64,000 nucleotides of DNA, from the NCBI GenBank assembly GCA_017744515.1, contig JAGIBF010000018.1, positions 18,189 through 82,188 of the forward strand. The letters run 5' to 3'. Source of the stretch: Niastella sp. (lineage in GTDB: Bacteria > Bacteroidota > Bacteroidia > Chitinophagales > Chitinophagaceae). Below the pieces are notes generated by a model that saw only the letters and a program-made list of their open reading frames with translations, made no database searches and was not told where the DNA came from. Made by a program: the position numbers and the translations under genes. Each line of letters starts with the position of its first letter. Positions within the stretch are counted from its first letter, which is position 1. This document shows, one piece after another, positions 35,417-44,593 of the stretch.

Positions 35417-36220
35417 GTGAAGAAACTTGTTTTGTCAATCGTCGTAGTTCTAATAGCGTGTACAGTTGTGGCCCAGGACAATCCTACTCCGAAATCTCCC
35501 ACTGCCAGAAAAGATAAAAAGGCAGCTAAACGGGAAGAAGTAGCCAGACTGCTGAAACTGGAAGAAGAAGGAGAGATCATATTCAACAAACAAAGCATTT
35601 TCGGCCTGAAACTGGCAACAGACGGTTACGGTCTGTCGTACGAATGGGGCCGGTTCAAAAGCAACCGGGTAGCCACCATTTTCCAGATCGAGCTCAACGA
35701 GAAAAAACATCCCAAAGAAAAAAGGACATCCTATGCCGTAGGCGCGTTCAACGTGAACAGCGTGATCTATGGCAAAACCAATAACTTCTACCAGTTGAAG
35801 CTGGGTGTAGGTCAGCAACGTATTATTGGCGGCAAAGGCAATAAAAATGGAGTTGGCGTGATGGCCATTTATGCCGGCGGTGTTTCCGCAGGATTTGAGA
35901 AGCCCTACTACGTAGATGTAGTTAACAAATCTGACCAGCGTATCCGTTCTACCTATCCTACCATTATTGACAGCCAGTACGTAGAGATCGGTGCTGCCGG
36001 CTTCACGGTAGGCTGGGGGGATGTGAAGATCCGTCCCGGTGCCCATGCCAAGGCCGGATTACGGTTCGATTTTGGCCGTTTCAATGAAACCATTACCGCC
36101 GTGGAAGTAGGCGTTTCAGCCGAATTCTATGCCCAGAAGATATCCCAGATGGCCTACAATAAGGATAAACAGTTTTTCTTCAACGGTTATGTAACCCTCC
36201 TGCTGGGTAAGAGAAAGTGA
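35417..36220 (+). CDS. Secreted beta-rich protein of unknown function
   Basis: 267 residues, GTG start, signal peptide (LVLSIVVVLIACTVVAQ). After a short charged linker (AARKDKKAAKREEVARLLK) the mature part has alternating strand-like segments: ATDGYGLSYEWGRF, YQLKLGVGQQRIIGG, AGGVSAGFEKPYYVDV, AGFTVGWGDVKIRPGAHAKAGLRFDFGRF. It ends in GYVTLLLGKRK. This is the look of a small outer-membrane beta-barrel. I do not recognise a named family. It lies just upstream of lipA (107 bases) and is probably independent of it. Confidence 0.6.
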   Translation: MKKLVLSIVVVLIACTVVAQDNPTPKSPTARKDKKAAKREEVARLLKLEEEGEIIFNKQSIFGLKLATDGYGLSYEWGRFKSNRVATIFQIELNEKKHPKEKRTSYAVGAFNVNSVIYGKTNNFYQLKLGVGQQRIIGGKGNKNGVGVMAIYAGGVSAGFEKPYYVDVVNKSDQRIRSTYPTIIDSQYVEIGAAGFTVGWGDVKIRPGAHAKAGLRFDFGRFNETITAVEVGVSAEFYAQKISQMAYNKDKQFFFNGYVTLLLGKRK

Positions 36221-36327
36221 CGGGAAAGTAATGTACTTTTGCTTCGCTCACTAAAGCCCTGGCGAACATGGGCCACCGAACAACCTGGCCTCCTAAGTTG
36301 TTGATACCTATCACTGAATGACAAAAT

Positions 36328-37260
36328 ATGCAGGAATTACCTATTATTAATACTGTACCCGAAACCGCTAAAGTCAAGAAACCCAACTGGCTACGGGTGA
36401 AGCTGCCTACCGGCGAAAATTATAAGCACGTTCGTGGCCTGGTAGATACCCACAAATTACACACCATTTGCGAGAGCGGTAACTGTCCCAATATGGGAGA
36501 GTGCTGGGGGGAAGGCACTGCCACCTTTATGATCCTGGGCAATGTATGTACCCGCAGCTGCGGCTTTTGTGCAGTAGCTACCGGCAGACCGGAAGCGGTG
36601 GACTGGGACGAGCCACAACGGGTGGCCGAGGCTATTTACCTCATGCAGGTAAAGCATGCCGTAGTGACTTCTGTCGACAGGGACGAACTGAAAGACGGCG
36701 GCAGCATCATCTGGTACAATACCATCAAGGCTATTAAATCACTCAATCCCGATACGACACTCGAAACACTGGTGCCGGACTTCAAAGGACAAAAGGAAAA
36801 CATCCAACGCGTTGTTGAAGCGGCTCCCGAAGTAGTGTCGCACAATATTGAAACGGTAGAACGCCTTACCCGCCAGGTGCGGATACAGGCCAAATATCGT
36901 CGCAGCATGGACGTACTGAAAGTGCTGAAAGAAGGCGGCATGCGCACCAAGAGCGGCATCATGCTGGGCTTGGGCGAAGAGAAAGAAGAAGTGCTCCAAA
37001 CTATGCGCGATCTCCGCAACAGCGGCGTGGATGTGATCACCATTGGTCAATACCTGCAGCCTACCCGCAAGCACCTGCCGGTCGTTAGGTTTGTACACCC
37101 CGATGAGTTTGCTGCCTTCCGCGAAGCTGGCTACGAAATGGGCTTCGACTACGTTGAAAGCGGCCCGCTGGTACGTTCATCTTACCACAGCGATAAACAC
37201 GTGATTCCAGGCTTTGGTATTGCCAAATGGAAGCTGGAAAAAGGATTGGTGAATAACTAA
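36328..37260 (+). CDS. lipA: Lipoyl synthase
   Basis: 310 residues, a standard LipA. The auxiliary cluster motif [12 protein letters not shown] is at about residue 50-61 and the radical-SAM motif CTRSCGFC at about 76-83; the C-terminal SSYHSDKH and KWKLEKG are also present. LipA inserts two sulfur atoms into protein-bound octanoyl chains on the E2 and GcvH subunits, making lipoate for pyruvate and 2-oxoglutarate dehydrogenases and the glycine cleavage system. No lipB is in the window. A strong hairpin-plus-T terminator directly follows the stop. Confidence 0.97.
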   Translation: MQELPIINTVPETAKVKKPNWLRVKLPTGENYKHVRGLVDTHKLHTICESGNCPNMGECWGEGTATFMILGNVCTRSCGFCAVATGRPEAVDWDEPQRVAEAIYLMQVKHAVVTSVDRDELKDGGSIIWYNTIKAIKSLNPDTTLETLVPDFKGQKENIQRVVEAAPEVVSHNIETVERLTRQVRIQAKYRRSMDVLKVLKEGGMRTKSGIMLGLGEEKEEVLQTMRDLRNSGVDVITIGQYLQPTRKHLPVVRFVHPDEFAAFREAGYEMGFDYVESGPLVRSSYHSDKHVIPGFGIAKWKLEKGLVNN

Positions 37261-37286
37261 GCCAAATAAATAATTATAGATAACAT

Positions 37287-37329
37287 AAGTGGTCAGTGGA
37301 GAATGGCGAGTGCTTCCCACTGACCACTT
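37287..37329 (+). terminator. Terminator after lipA
   Basis: A 13-bp perfect stem (AAGTGGTCAGTGG / CCACTGACCACTT), a 17-base loop and then GTTTTTTAA. The stem core GTGGTCAGT recurs in the glgA-glgC intergenic hairpin at 46377-46420. Confidence 0.8.
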
Positions 37330-37346
37330 GTTTTTTAACGATTAAT

Positions 37347-38306
37347 ATGCAAGGTTTGAAGAATAACTTGTTAGGATGCCTTTTCTCACTCATGTATGTT
37401 TCTTCATTTGCACAACTTGACTGGAGAAGAGTAGACTCGGCCTTTGGTAAACTGCCCTCTTCCGTGCAGGTATACAAAACAACCGACTCGCTCAATGGAC
37501 ATCCGTTCATTGCTTATTTGGTAGTAGCCAGCCTCAAAGACCGCAAGCTGGAATTCACCACACAGGTAAGCGAAGGCAAGCGCTTGACACCTACCCAATT
37601 CTATGAACAGGAAGGAAAGCCCTTGCTGGTGATGAATGGCACATTCTTCTCCTTTGCCACCAATCAGAACCTGAACCTGGTGATGCGCAACGATAGTATG
37701 GTAGCCTACAACCAGCCATCCCTGCAACAAAAAGGTACTGACTCCTTCTATTATCCCACCCGTAGCGCTATTGGCCTTACCAAAAGCCGTCGTGCCGATG
37801 TGGCGTGGATCTTTACAGATACAGCCCAGCGCTGGCCCTACGCTTTTCAGGAAAGCCCCATACTGGCCAAGGGCACCAATCCCGATCCTTCGTTTGCCGA
37901 CCTCAAAACACTGGAGCAATGGAAGTGGTGGAAAATGCGTACCGCCATTGGCGGAGGCCCTGTGCTGGTGAAAGACGGGCTCATCAACGTGACCAATGAA
38001 GAAGAGCAGATGTTTGTGAAAGGGGAGAACGACAGGCATCCACGCACGGCCATGGGGTACACACGCAAACGTCAACTCCTCATCCTCGTTATACAGGGAC
38101 GCTTTCCCGGCATTGCAGACGGTGCTACGCTGACAGAAGAAGCCAAAATACTTACCGATCTGGGCTGCGTGGAAGCGCTGAACCTCGATGGCGGTGGCAG
38201 CAGCTGCGTGCTGGTCAATGGAAAAGAGACCATACAGGTTTCCGACAAAACGGGGCAACGGCCTGTACCCGGCGTATTTATTATTAGGGAGAAAAAGCGG
38301 AAATAA
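37347..38306 (+). CDS. Secreted phosphodiester glycosidase-family (NAGPA) protein
   Basis: I start at the ATG at 37347 (319 residues), giving a signal peptide (NLLGCLFSLMYVSSFAQ). The body has the NAGPA hallmarks: VMNGTFFSFATNQNLNLVM, IGGGPVLVKDG, HPRTAMGYTRKRQLLILVIQGR and EALNLDGGGSSCVLVNG. The family includes the mammalian uncovering enzyme that removes GlcNAc from GlcNAc-1-phosphodiesters and bacterial exopolysaccharide-related proteins; the substrate here is unknown, and the protein is exported. It follows lipA's terminator and is probably monocistronic. Confidence 0.88.
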   Translation: MQGLKNNLLGCLFSLMYVSSFAQLDWRRVDSAFGKLPSSVQVYKTTDSLNGHPFIAYLVVASLKDRKLEFTTQVSEGKRLTPTQFYEQEGKPLLVMNGTFFSFATNQNLNLVMRNDSMVAYNQPSLQQKGTDSFYYPTRSAIGLTKSRRADVAWIFTDTAQRWPYAFQESPILAKGTNPDPSFADLKTLEQWKWWKMRTAIGGGPVLVKDGLINVTNEEEQMFVKGENDRHPRTAMGYTRKRQLLILVIQGRFPGIADGATLTEEAKILTDLGCVEALNLDGGGSSCVLVNGKETIQVSDKTGQRPVPGVFIIREKKRK

Positions 38307-38365
38307 ATAGTTGTATCTTACCGTTACTGCTATAATGCGCCTAACCCTTTATACTTATTCGCTAT

Positions 38366-38761
38366 ATGCCAGTAACCGTTATCATCAGGGATGAAACAGC
38401 CGGTGGAAAGATACTCACCGAGATCCCCATTACCCTCAATAGTGAACTCACCACTGTAAAAGAGATCATATTGGCCCGGCTGCAGGTCGAAGTAGAGGCC
38501 TACAATGAAAAGCTGCCCGAGTACTTCATGGGGCTGGTACAACCTTCCGATGCCGAGCAAACCCTCAATGGCTACCGGCTGAAGGAACGCCGGAAGGTCG
38601 ATCTGGAAAAGCAATGTTTTATTGCCCTCGACGCGTTTAAAAAGAATGGCTACTTCGTACTCATTGACGATATTCAGGCCGAGTCGCTGGAGCAAATGAT
38701 CTCCATCAACAACAACACCAACATCAGTTTCGTAAAACTAACCCCGCTCGTAGGAGGCTAA
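38366..38761 (+). CDS. Small partner protein of the DUF4132 gene
   Basis: 131 residues, no signal peptide, no membrane segment. Begins MPVTVIIRDETAGGKIL; the N-terminal half has the beta-grasp-like alternation of ubiquitin-like folds (TVIIRDETAGG, ILTEIPITL, TTVKEIILARLQ), and the C-terminal half is alpha/beta (FIALDAFKKNGYFVLIDDIQ). No catalytic motif is seen. It stops 5 bases before the DUF4132-type gene, so the two are surely co-translated and likely form a complex. The ubiquitin-like resemblance is a visual guess, not a match I can verify. I know no named family. Confidence 0.6.
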   Translation: MPVTVIIRDETAGGKILTEIPITLNSELTTVKEIILARLQVEVEAYNEKLPEYFMGLVQPSDAEQTLNGYRLKERRKVDLEKQCFIALDAFKKNGYFVLIDDIQAESLEQMISINNNTNISFVKLTPLVGG

Positions 38762-38766
38762 TCAAT

Positions 38767-41268
38767 ATGGACATTTTTGATTTTTTAAGAAAGAAGGGTG
38801 CCGGAAACCCGGCTTCAGGGCTTTCTATGGATGATATGACTGCCATGCTGAACAGCATTATCCAGGAAGCGAAAATCAAAACAGAGAACAGCTATTTTAC
38901 GCCTGACATCCCCAAGCTGGAAACAATAAAAGCTTTAAAAGAGTTGGAACCTGCCTTGTTGCTGCAGTTCTCTTTACATACTTTACAACAGGTAAAAAAG
39001 ATCAAAGAGAAAAGACCCGATTATGAAAATAGTGCAGCAGGGTGGCATTATGTGCTGAAGATATATAACCATTTGTTGACGCTTGTGCCTCCGCCAGGGG
39101 AAGAAGAATTTGTTGCCTCTGTGGCAGGATCTTTAGCGCTTCGTGAATTTAACCCGATGCAAGAGATCCACATACCCTATGATACCCTGTTTAAGTGGGC
39201 CATAAACCTGATCAAAACACAAGGGATGACTCCTGGTATTGTGAATGCGCTCAACAGCCTGAAGCAGGAACCCGACAACGAATATTATTTTGATACGAAC
39301 ATTAAGAAAAGGAATGACCGTATCGACTTCCTGCTACAAGGTGATCCCGATGCGGTGATCAACCTGCACGATGCCTGGGGCAGGGAGGTAGATTTTTTTC
39401 TGAAGACCATTCCGGTAGAAGAAAAGAACAACTGGGTCACCTTATTGAAGCACTGTAACAGTCAGGTCGATAAAAGCATCCCTACGCAGCAATGGAGTAA
39501 AAAAACGCCGGCTCTTGTGGAAGCAGTCGGTCATGATGTCTTTGCACAGCAATTAACGGCATGGCTGGAGCTGGTTAAAAACATGCTGCGCGAGATACAT
39601 AAAACTGATTCCAGGCACGAATTCTTACGTGATGAAAACCATGACTTGCTGCGGCCACTGATATGGTGTGCGGGTTATATAAATAATGCAGAACTGAATA
39701 ACGCATTGGATGATTATGCAGCCTGGGCTTATAAGAAAAAACAATGGGTAGGACCTATCTCCGCCAGAACTGGTACAGCTTGTATGTACGCCTTTTCCCT
39801 GCTGCCTTTTAAAGAGGGCGTGTCGAGGCTTACCAAGTTCAGGATGAAGATCAGGAACAACACCATTCTGAAAGGGATAGATAAGATCATTGCTGATGTA
39901 TCTAAAAAGAACAACGTCAACAAGGACGAACTGGAAGAGATGGGCGTGCCCGATTTCGGATTGGATGATAATGGAGTATTACGTATGCCTTTTGACGAAT
40001 ACACCGCTGTATATACCGTCAATCGTTTAAACCATACGGCCCTGCATTGGGAGAAGGTGGGCAAGCCACAGAAATCGGTGCCTGCTGCTGTGAAAGAAAA
40101 CCATGCAGCAAGATTGAAACAACTGAAGGCCGTTACCAAAGAGATAGAAGCCTTATTGCCCATTTATAAGGACAGGATAGAACAGAGCTACCTGAAACGG
40201 AAATCATGGAATTATGAGCAGTGGCAAACCTATTACCTGCATCACCCCCTGATGGGCATTTTGACCAAAAAGCTGATCTGGCATTTTGAAGAGAGAGACG
40301 TTAAAACACAGGGCATCTGGCTGAACGGCCAGTTGGTGGATGCGCAAGCCAATCCGTTGCCTGCATTGAGCAATGAAGCCTCCATACAGCTATGGCATCC
40401 CATTGGTTTTCCCACAGATACAGTCGTAGCCTGGCGCGATTTTCTGCAAAAGTATGAGATCACACAACCCTTTAAACAGGCCTACCGCGAAGTATACATC
40501 GTCACCGATGCCGAGCTGAGAACAGCAACCTATAGCAACCGCTTTGCAGCCCATATATTAAGGCAGCATCAGTTTGCCGCATTGTGCAGGCAGCGTGGCT
40601 GGCATTATCACCTCATGGGGCAATGGGATTCACACAACACCCCAGGCATTCACCTGCCGGAATGGAATATGATGGCCCAGTTCTATGTAGACGCCAGCTG
40701 GCAGGAAGAGGCACTTAATAGCATCTTTCTGTATATACAAACTGATCAGACCCGCTTTCATAAAGATGGCGCTTTATTGCAGATGTACGATGTGCCGGCC
40801 ATGGTATTCACCGAGATCATGCGCGACATTGACTTGTTTGTAGGCGTTACCAGCATTGGCAATGATGCCAACTGGCAGGACACTGGTCTTCGTGGTATGA
40901 ATGCTTATTGGCAGAATTATTCATTTGGCGAACTCACCGAATCGGCCAACGTACGGGCTGAAGTATTGAAAAAGCTGATACCCCGTTTGAAGATCAGGGA
41001 CAAATGCACCTTTGAAGGCAAGTTCCTGGTGGTGCAGGGAAAGCTACGTAATTACAAAATTCACATGGGAAGCGGTAACATATTGATGATGCCCAACGAC
41101 CAGTATTTATGTATCGTGCCGGGCAGAGATGCCTCAGCTTCTACAGACCGTGTCTTTCTGCCCTTTGAAGGCGACAATATGCTGTCTATCATCGTGAGCA
41201 AAGCCCTGTTGCTGGCCGATGACGACAAGATCAAAGACGATTCGATCACGCGGCAGATAAAAAGCTAA
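38767..41268 (+). CDS. DUF4132/DUF7737-type large cytoplasmic protein
   Basis: 833 residues, no export signal. The N-terminal 430 residues are helical (HEAT-like). The middle carries the DUF4132 block (WHYHLMGQWDSHNTPG..., ELRTATYSNRFAAHILRQHQFA). The C-terminal region DIDLFVGVTSIGNDANW...LIPRLKIRDKCTFEGKFL...KIHMGSGNILM is DUF7737-type. Relatives include MolR-like proteins, where a WGR domain often precedes DUF4132; no WGR is present here. DUF4132 proteins often travel with MoxR-vWA or SWIM genes in proposed conflict systems. It forms an operon with the small 131-residue protein. The WGR/HEAT and SWIM genes of the retron lie 10 kb away. Confidence 0.8.
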   Translation: MDIFDFLRKKGAGNPASGLSMDDMTAMLNSIIQEAKIKTENSYFTPDIPKLETIKALKELEPALLLQFSLHTLQQVKKIKEKRPDYENSAAGWHYVLKIYNHLLTLVPPPGEEEFVASVAGSLALREFNPMQEIHIPYDTLFKWAINLIKTQGMTPGIVNALNSLKQEPDNEYYFDTNIKKRNDRIDFLLQGDPDAVINLHDAWGREVDFFLKTIPVEEKNNWVTLLKHCNSQVDKSIPTQQWSKKTPALVEAVGHDVFAQQLTAWLELVKNMLREIHKTDSRHEFLRDENHDLLRPLIWCAGYINNAELNNALDDYAAWAYKKKQWVGPISARTGTACMYAFSLLPFKEGVSRLTKFRMKIRNNTILKGIDKIIADVSKKNNVNKDELEEMGVPDFGLDDNGVLRMPFDEYTAVYTVNRLNHTALHWEKVGKPQKSVPAAVKENHAARLKQLKAVTKEIEALLPIYKDRIEQSYLKRKSWNYEQWQTYYLHHPLMGILTKKLIWHFEERDVKTQGIWLNGQLVDAQANPLPALSNEASIQLWHPIGFPTDTVVAWRDFLQKYEITQPFKQAYREVYIVTDAELRTATYSNRFAAHILRQHQFAALCRQRGWHYHLMGQWDSHNTPGIHLPEWNMMAQFYVDASWQEEALNSIFLYIQTDQTRFHKDGALLQMYDVPAMVFTEIMRDIDLFVGVTSIGNDANWQDTGLRGMNAYWQNYSFGELTESANVRAEVLKKLIPRLKIRDKCTFEGKFLVVQGKLRNYKIHMGSGNILMMPNDQYLCIVPGRDASASTDRVFLPFEGDNMLSIIVSKALLLADDDKIKDDSITRQIKS

Positions 41269-41301
41269 GTATAATTCTTTGTGATTAAAGTCCAGACTGA
41301 C

Positions 41302-41727
41302 TTATTGCCTGGTAAACACCATTGTTTCACCGCTGACCAGTTTGGTCGGTCTTGGTGTCCCTGGTCCAGGTAAGGCAATTTTCATACGGCCATCTTTAAG
41401 GTACACGAATAACCCTTTGACACGATCTTGCTCTACCTGCTTCTTGTTAATGATTTTAACTTTGATGATGTCAAGCGTATAAAAGCCTGGTATTTTCCCT
41501 ACTTTATACGCCATAAATGTTTTGCCTTCTGCGTCGCCGGTAGGAGGGCCGCCCATCTTGTTATTTCCTTCCAGGGCATATACCCAGCCATCTTTGGTAA
41601 AAGTAAACCCGGGTTTCTTTTTGTCGATCATCCAACGCCAGGTACCAGTAATGTCTGTACTGTCCTTTTGAGCAAAGGAACTTACTGATGCAAGCATCAG
41701 TATAACAAGGGGCAAAGCTTTTATCAT
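41302..41727 (-). CDS. Small secreted lipocalin-like protein
   Basis: I start at the ATG at 41727 (141 residues); an upstream GTG would overlap the ROK gene. The signal peptide is KALPLVILMLASVSSFAQ. The mature part starts with the TGTWRWMIDKKKPGFTF block and is all beta (short strands ending in GETMVFTRQ), a lipocalin-like or DUF-type small beta-barrel. No active site is seen. Its start lies 11 bases after the ROK kinase stop on the same strand, so it may be the last gene of the transporter-kinase operon. Confidence 0.55.
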   Translation of the reverse strand: MIKALPLVILMLASVSSFAQKDSTDITGTWRWMIDKKKPGFTFTKDGWVYALEGNNKMGGPPTGDAEGKTFMAYKVGKIPGFYTLDIIKVKIINKKQVEQDRVKGLFVYLKDGRMKIALPGPGTPRPTKLVSGETMVFTRQ

Positions 41728-41738
41728 ACAGTCAAGGT

Positions 41739-42716
41739 TTATCCCTTCATTTCCCACACCAATGCGCTGGCGCCTAAGATGGCGGCATCTGCCTCTTTCA
41801 GTTCGGAGAACAGCAGCTTGATCTTGTTCTGAAAAATAGGCAGCATGTTCTTCTCCATATGCTCACGTGTAGGCTTCAGGATGAGGTCGCCAGCCTTGGT
41901 CATACCTCCAAAGAGGATGATGGCCTCAGGAGACGAGAACATCACGAAATTGGCCAGCGCCAGGCCGAGCACCTTGCCGGTAAACTCATATACTTCCTGC
42001 GCCAGTTTATCGCCCTGGATAGCGCAATCGTAGACGATGCGGCTATCGATCTCTTCTTTGGCGTAGTTGCGCAAGAGACTATCGCGGTGTGGATCTTTTT
42101 CGAGAAACTCTATAGCGGTGAGGGCTACCCCGGTTGCAGAAGCGTACGCTTCCAGCGAACCGTGCAGGCCGGTGCCTTTGTGTTTACGTCCGTCGGGGAT
42201 GATGGTGGTATGACCCAGCTCACCGGCAAAGCCGTCGTGGCCGTAGATCAGCTGGCCATTGGCAACAATGCCGCTGCCCACACCAGTGCCCAGGGTGATC
42301 ATGATGAAATCCTTCATGCCACGGGCCACGCCATACATCATTTCACCTACAGCCGCCGCATTGGCGTCGTTGGTGAGCGAGCAGGGTACCATGAACTTGC
42401 CGGTCATCAGCTGCACTAAGGGAATAACGCCTTTCCAGGGAAGGTTGGGAGCGTACTCGATGGTGCCGTTGTAGTAATTGCCATTGGGGGCGCCAATGCC
42501 AATACCTTTTATAGCACCAATGCCGCCCACCTCTTCAATGGCAGGTTGCAAAGCCTCATACAGCTCATTGATGTAATCGGTAACATTATTGTGCTTCCTG
42601 GTGGAAATAGCGCCGCGGTACGAGATATCACCACGATGATCAACGATGCCAAATACAGTATTGGTGCCACCAATATCGATCCCAATTGCAAGCTCTTGAC
42701 GCTGACTGATTGCCAT
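41739..42716 (-). CDS. ROK-family sugar kinase (glucokinase-like)
   Basis: 325 residues with the ROK layout: phosphate-binding GIDIGGTNTVFGIVD (residue about 12-26), the catalytic Asp in TNDANAAAVGE, adenosine-binding ITLGTGVGSGIV and GGMTKAGD. ROK enzymes phosphorylate glucose or other hexoses with ATP. The usual zinc motif CxCGxxGCxE is replaced here: the aligned stretch reads KGTGLHGSLEAYA, with none of the cysteines. It is downstream of the FHS transporter (65 bases, with a hairpin between), so import and phosphorylation are paired. Confidence 0.9.
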   Translation of the reverse strand: MAISQRQELAIGIDIGGTNTVFGIVDHRGDISYRGAISTRKHNNVTDYINELYEALQPAIEEVGGIGAIKGIGIGAPNGNYYNGTIEYAPNLPWKGVIPLVQLMTGKFMVPCSLTNDANAAAVGEMMYGVARGMKDFIMITLGTGVGSGIVANGQLIYGHDGFAGELGHTTIIPDGRKHKGTGLHGSLEAYASATGVALTAIEFLEKDPHRDSLLRNYAKEEIDSRIVYDCAIQGDKLAQEVYEFTGKVLGLALANFVMFSSPEAIILFGGMTKAGDLILKPTREHMEKNMLPIFQNKIKLLFSELKEADAAILGASALVWEMKG

Positions 42717-42738
42717 GATTAGTTATTATATAAAAATA

Positions 42739-42756
42739 CCCCCGCTGGAGCGGGGG
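42739..42756 (-). terminator. Hairpin between the FHS transporter and ROK kinase genes
   Basis: A 7-bp stem CCCCCGC/GCGGGGG with a 4-base loop, followed on the minus strand by TATTTTTAT. It may end or attenuate the transporter transcript before the kinase gene. Confidence 0.75.
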
Positions 42757-42781
42757 CGAAATTACAAATTATTTTGGTTGA

Positions 42782-44593
42782 TCAATGCCCTCCTGCACTT
42801 ACTTCTGCATCGTAATCTATTCCTTGTCTCTTGAGTGCTCTCTTTACAAAAAAAGCAAACAGAACAAGGTAGATGAAGCATAATAGCGCTATCAGGTACG
42901 ATTGATGAATACCGATGATGTCGGCCAGTTTACCCTGGATGGGAGGAATAATAGCGCCACCAAGGATCATCATAATGAGGAATGCTGAACCCTGGGGGGT
43001 ATACTTCCCAAGACCGGCAATGGCCAGAGAGAATATAGAAGGCCACATGATAGAACAGGCGAGACCTCCGCTCAGGAATGCATAAATGGCGATCTGTCCG
43101 CTTGTCATTATACCGACCAGCATCGAAGCCACGCCCAACAGACCAAATAACAGCAGCGTTTTAGCAGGCTTATCACCACTGAAATAAGCGGCAGCCATTT
43201 GGATCAATACACATATAAAATACCATTTCAGCGGAGCTACGTTGTGACCGGCCAGTGAAGTAAGGCCCATCACGATGCCCAAAGCTACCAATGGAATAAT
43301 AAACTTCAGTATAACCTTTGCTTTATCACTAAGGTTGAAAGCGCCGATAGCGCCAGTCCACCTGCCGATCATAAGACTTCCCCAGAACATGGCAACAAAA
43401 GGAGCAACTTCAGAAGACTGATAACCGCCAAATTCCTTTTGCTTTAATAATTCGCCCAGGTTACTGCCAATAGCTACCTCAACACCTACATACACGAAAA
43501 TGGCAAGCATACCCAATACCAGTTGAGGATATTGCATAGCGCCCCAGCCCTCTTTCTTCTTTTGAGCGATCGCATTGCAGGTAGGTAATCCGATTATAAT
43601 TAACGCCAGGGCGCCCAGCAGCCAATAAAGCCTTTTTTGTTCCAATGGCTTCTTGATCGCACCTGCCTCATCCATTTGAGGTTTTATCTTTTCATTCAGA
43701 GCAGCTATCTGTGCAAAAATGGCTGTCTTTTCTTCCTGAGACTTACCCTGTACAGAACATTCCAGGTCTGCTATCTGCTGCTTTTCCTGCTCCACCGTTT
43801 TTTCGATAGCCGCCATTTGAGCAACTTCTGGTGATTTATAACTGGAGAATACAGGAACAAAAACAAGGATCAACAAGCCGGTAATGATCAACATGGCGCC
43901 AAGTGCTTTTCCTGCTTTTTCAGGCCTTTCATCATTTTTACCGGCGGGAACCTTTTTGGAAAATCCAAATAAAGCCGCAGCCCCTATAAATAACGCGCCT
44001 ACGAAAATATATAGATTGATAACCTTATTGAGCGGCAGGTTTGCAATTTCCTGGTCACATACCGCCTTTGCCGATCCAAACAAAGCGAGCGCTACTACGA
44101 GAGGGCCAATAGTGGTTCCGAAAGAGTTGACGCCTCCACCGAGGTTTACCCGGGTATTACCTGTTGAAGGATCTCCCAGTGTGATTGCAAAAGGTTGTGC
44201 TCCCGTTTGCTGAAGAGAAAAGCCCAGCGCTACGATAAACAGACCTATCAACATACCTGCAAAACTATTGCCTTTAACTGCCACGATCATTGCGGCTGCT
44301 CCCAGCGCAGAAAACAATAAGCCATATACGATACTTTTTTTATATCCCCACTTGCCCACCAGGTCTGTGCCCCTGAGAGCCCCATAAGTAAATAAGATCA
44401 ACGCTCCTACATAATAGGCAAGATAAAAAGCAAAGTCAATTAACTGACTTTGGAACTGATCGAGATGAAAATAGTGCTTACAGAAAGGAATGAAAACACT
44501 ATTGCCAGCGGCGATAAAGCCCCAGAAAAAGAAAACAGTAACCAAAGTACTTAGCGCGCCATAATTGGTTGGTTGTTTGGCTTGTTGACTCAT
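42782..44593 (-). CDS. Sugar MFS transporter, FHS (fucose/glucose-galactose) family
   Basis: 603 residues, about 12 transmembrane helices. The N-terminal sequence FFFWGFIAAGNSVFIPFCKHYFHL is typical of FHS proteins (FucP and glucose/galactose porters), proton-sugar symporters of the inner membrane. An insertion of about 150 residues sits between the sixth and seventh helices (about residues 250-370): it carries one or two extra hydrophobic segments and a charged coiled-coil-like stretch (KTVEQEKQQIADLECS, KTAIFAQIAALNEKI). Length is thus about 170 above the family's usual 430. The ROK kinase gene is 65 bases downstream. Confidence 0.88.
   Translation of the reverse strand: MSQQAKQPTNYGALSTLVTVFFFWGFIAAGNSVFIPFCKHYFHLDQFQSQLIDFAFYLAYYVGALILFTYGALRGTDLVGKWGYKKSIVYGLLFSALGAAAMIVAVKGNSFAGMLIGLFIVALGFSLQQTGAQPFAITLGDPSTGNTRVNLGGGVNSFGTTIGPLVVALALFGSAKAVCDQEIANLPLNKVINLYIFVGALFIGAAALFGFSKKVPAGKNDERPEKAGKALGAMLIITGLLILVFVPVFSSYKSPEVAQMAAIEKTVEQEKQQIADLECSVQGKSQEEKTAIFAQIAALNEKIKPQMDEAGAIKKPLEQKRLYWLLGALALIIIGLPTCNAIAQKKKEGWGAMQYPQLVLGMLAIFVYVGVEVAIGSNLGELLKQKEFGGYQSSEVAPFVAMFWGSLMIGRWTGAIGAFNLSDKAKVILKFIIPLVALGIVMGLTSLAGHNVAPLKWYFICVLIQMAAAYFSGDKPAKTLLLFGLLGVASMLVGIMTSGQIAIYAFLSGGLACSIMWPSIFSLAIAGLGKYTPQGSAFLIMMILGGAIIPPIQGKLADIIGIHQSYLIALLCFIYLVLFAFFVKRALKRQGIDYDAEVSAGGH

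Noticed and set aside
38366..41268. Counting the DUF4132 pair as part of the retron
   Set aside because: It lies 8 kb from the RT on the other strand with glycogen genes between; no sequence evidence of a link.
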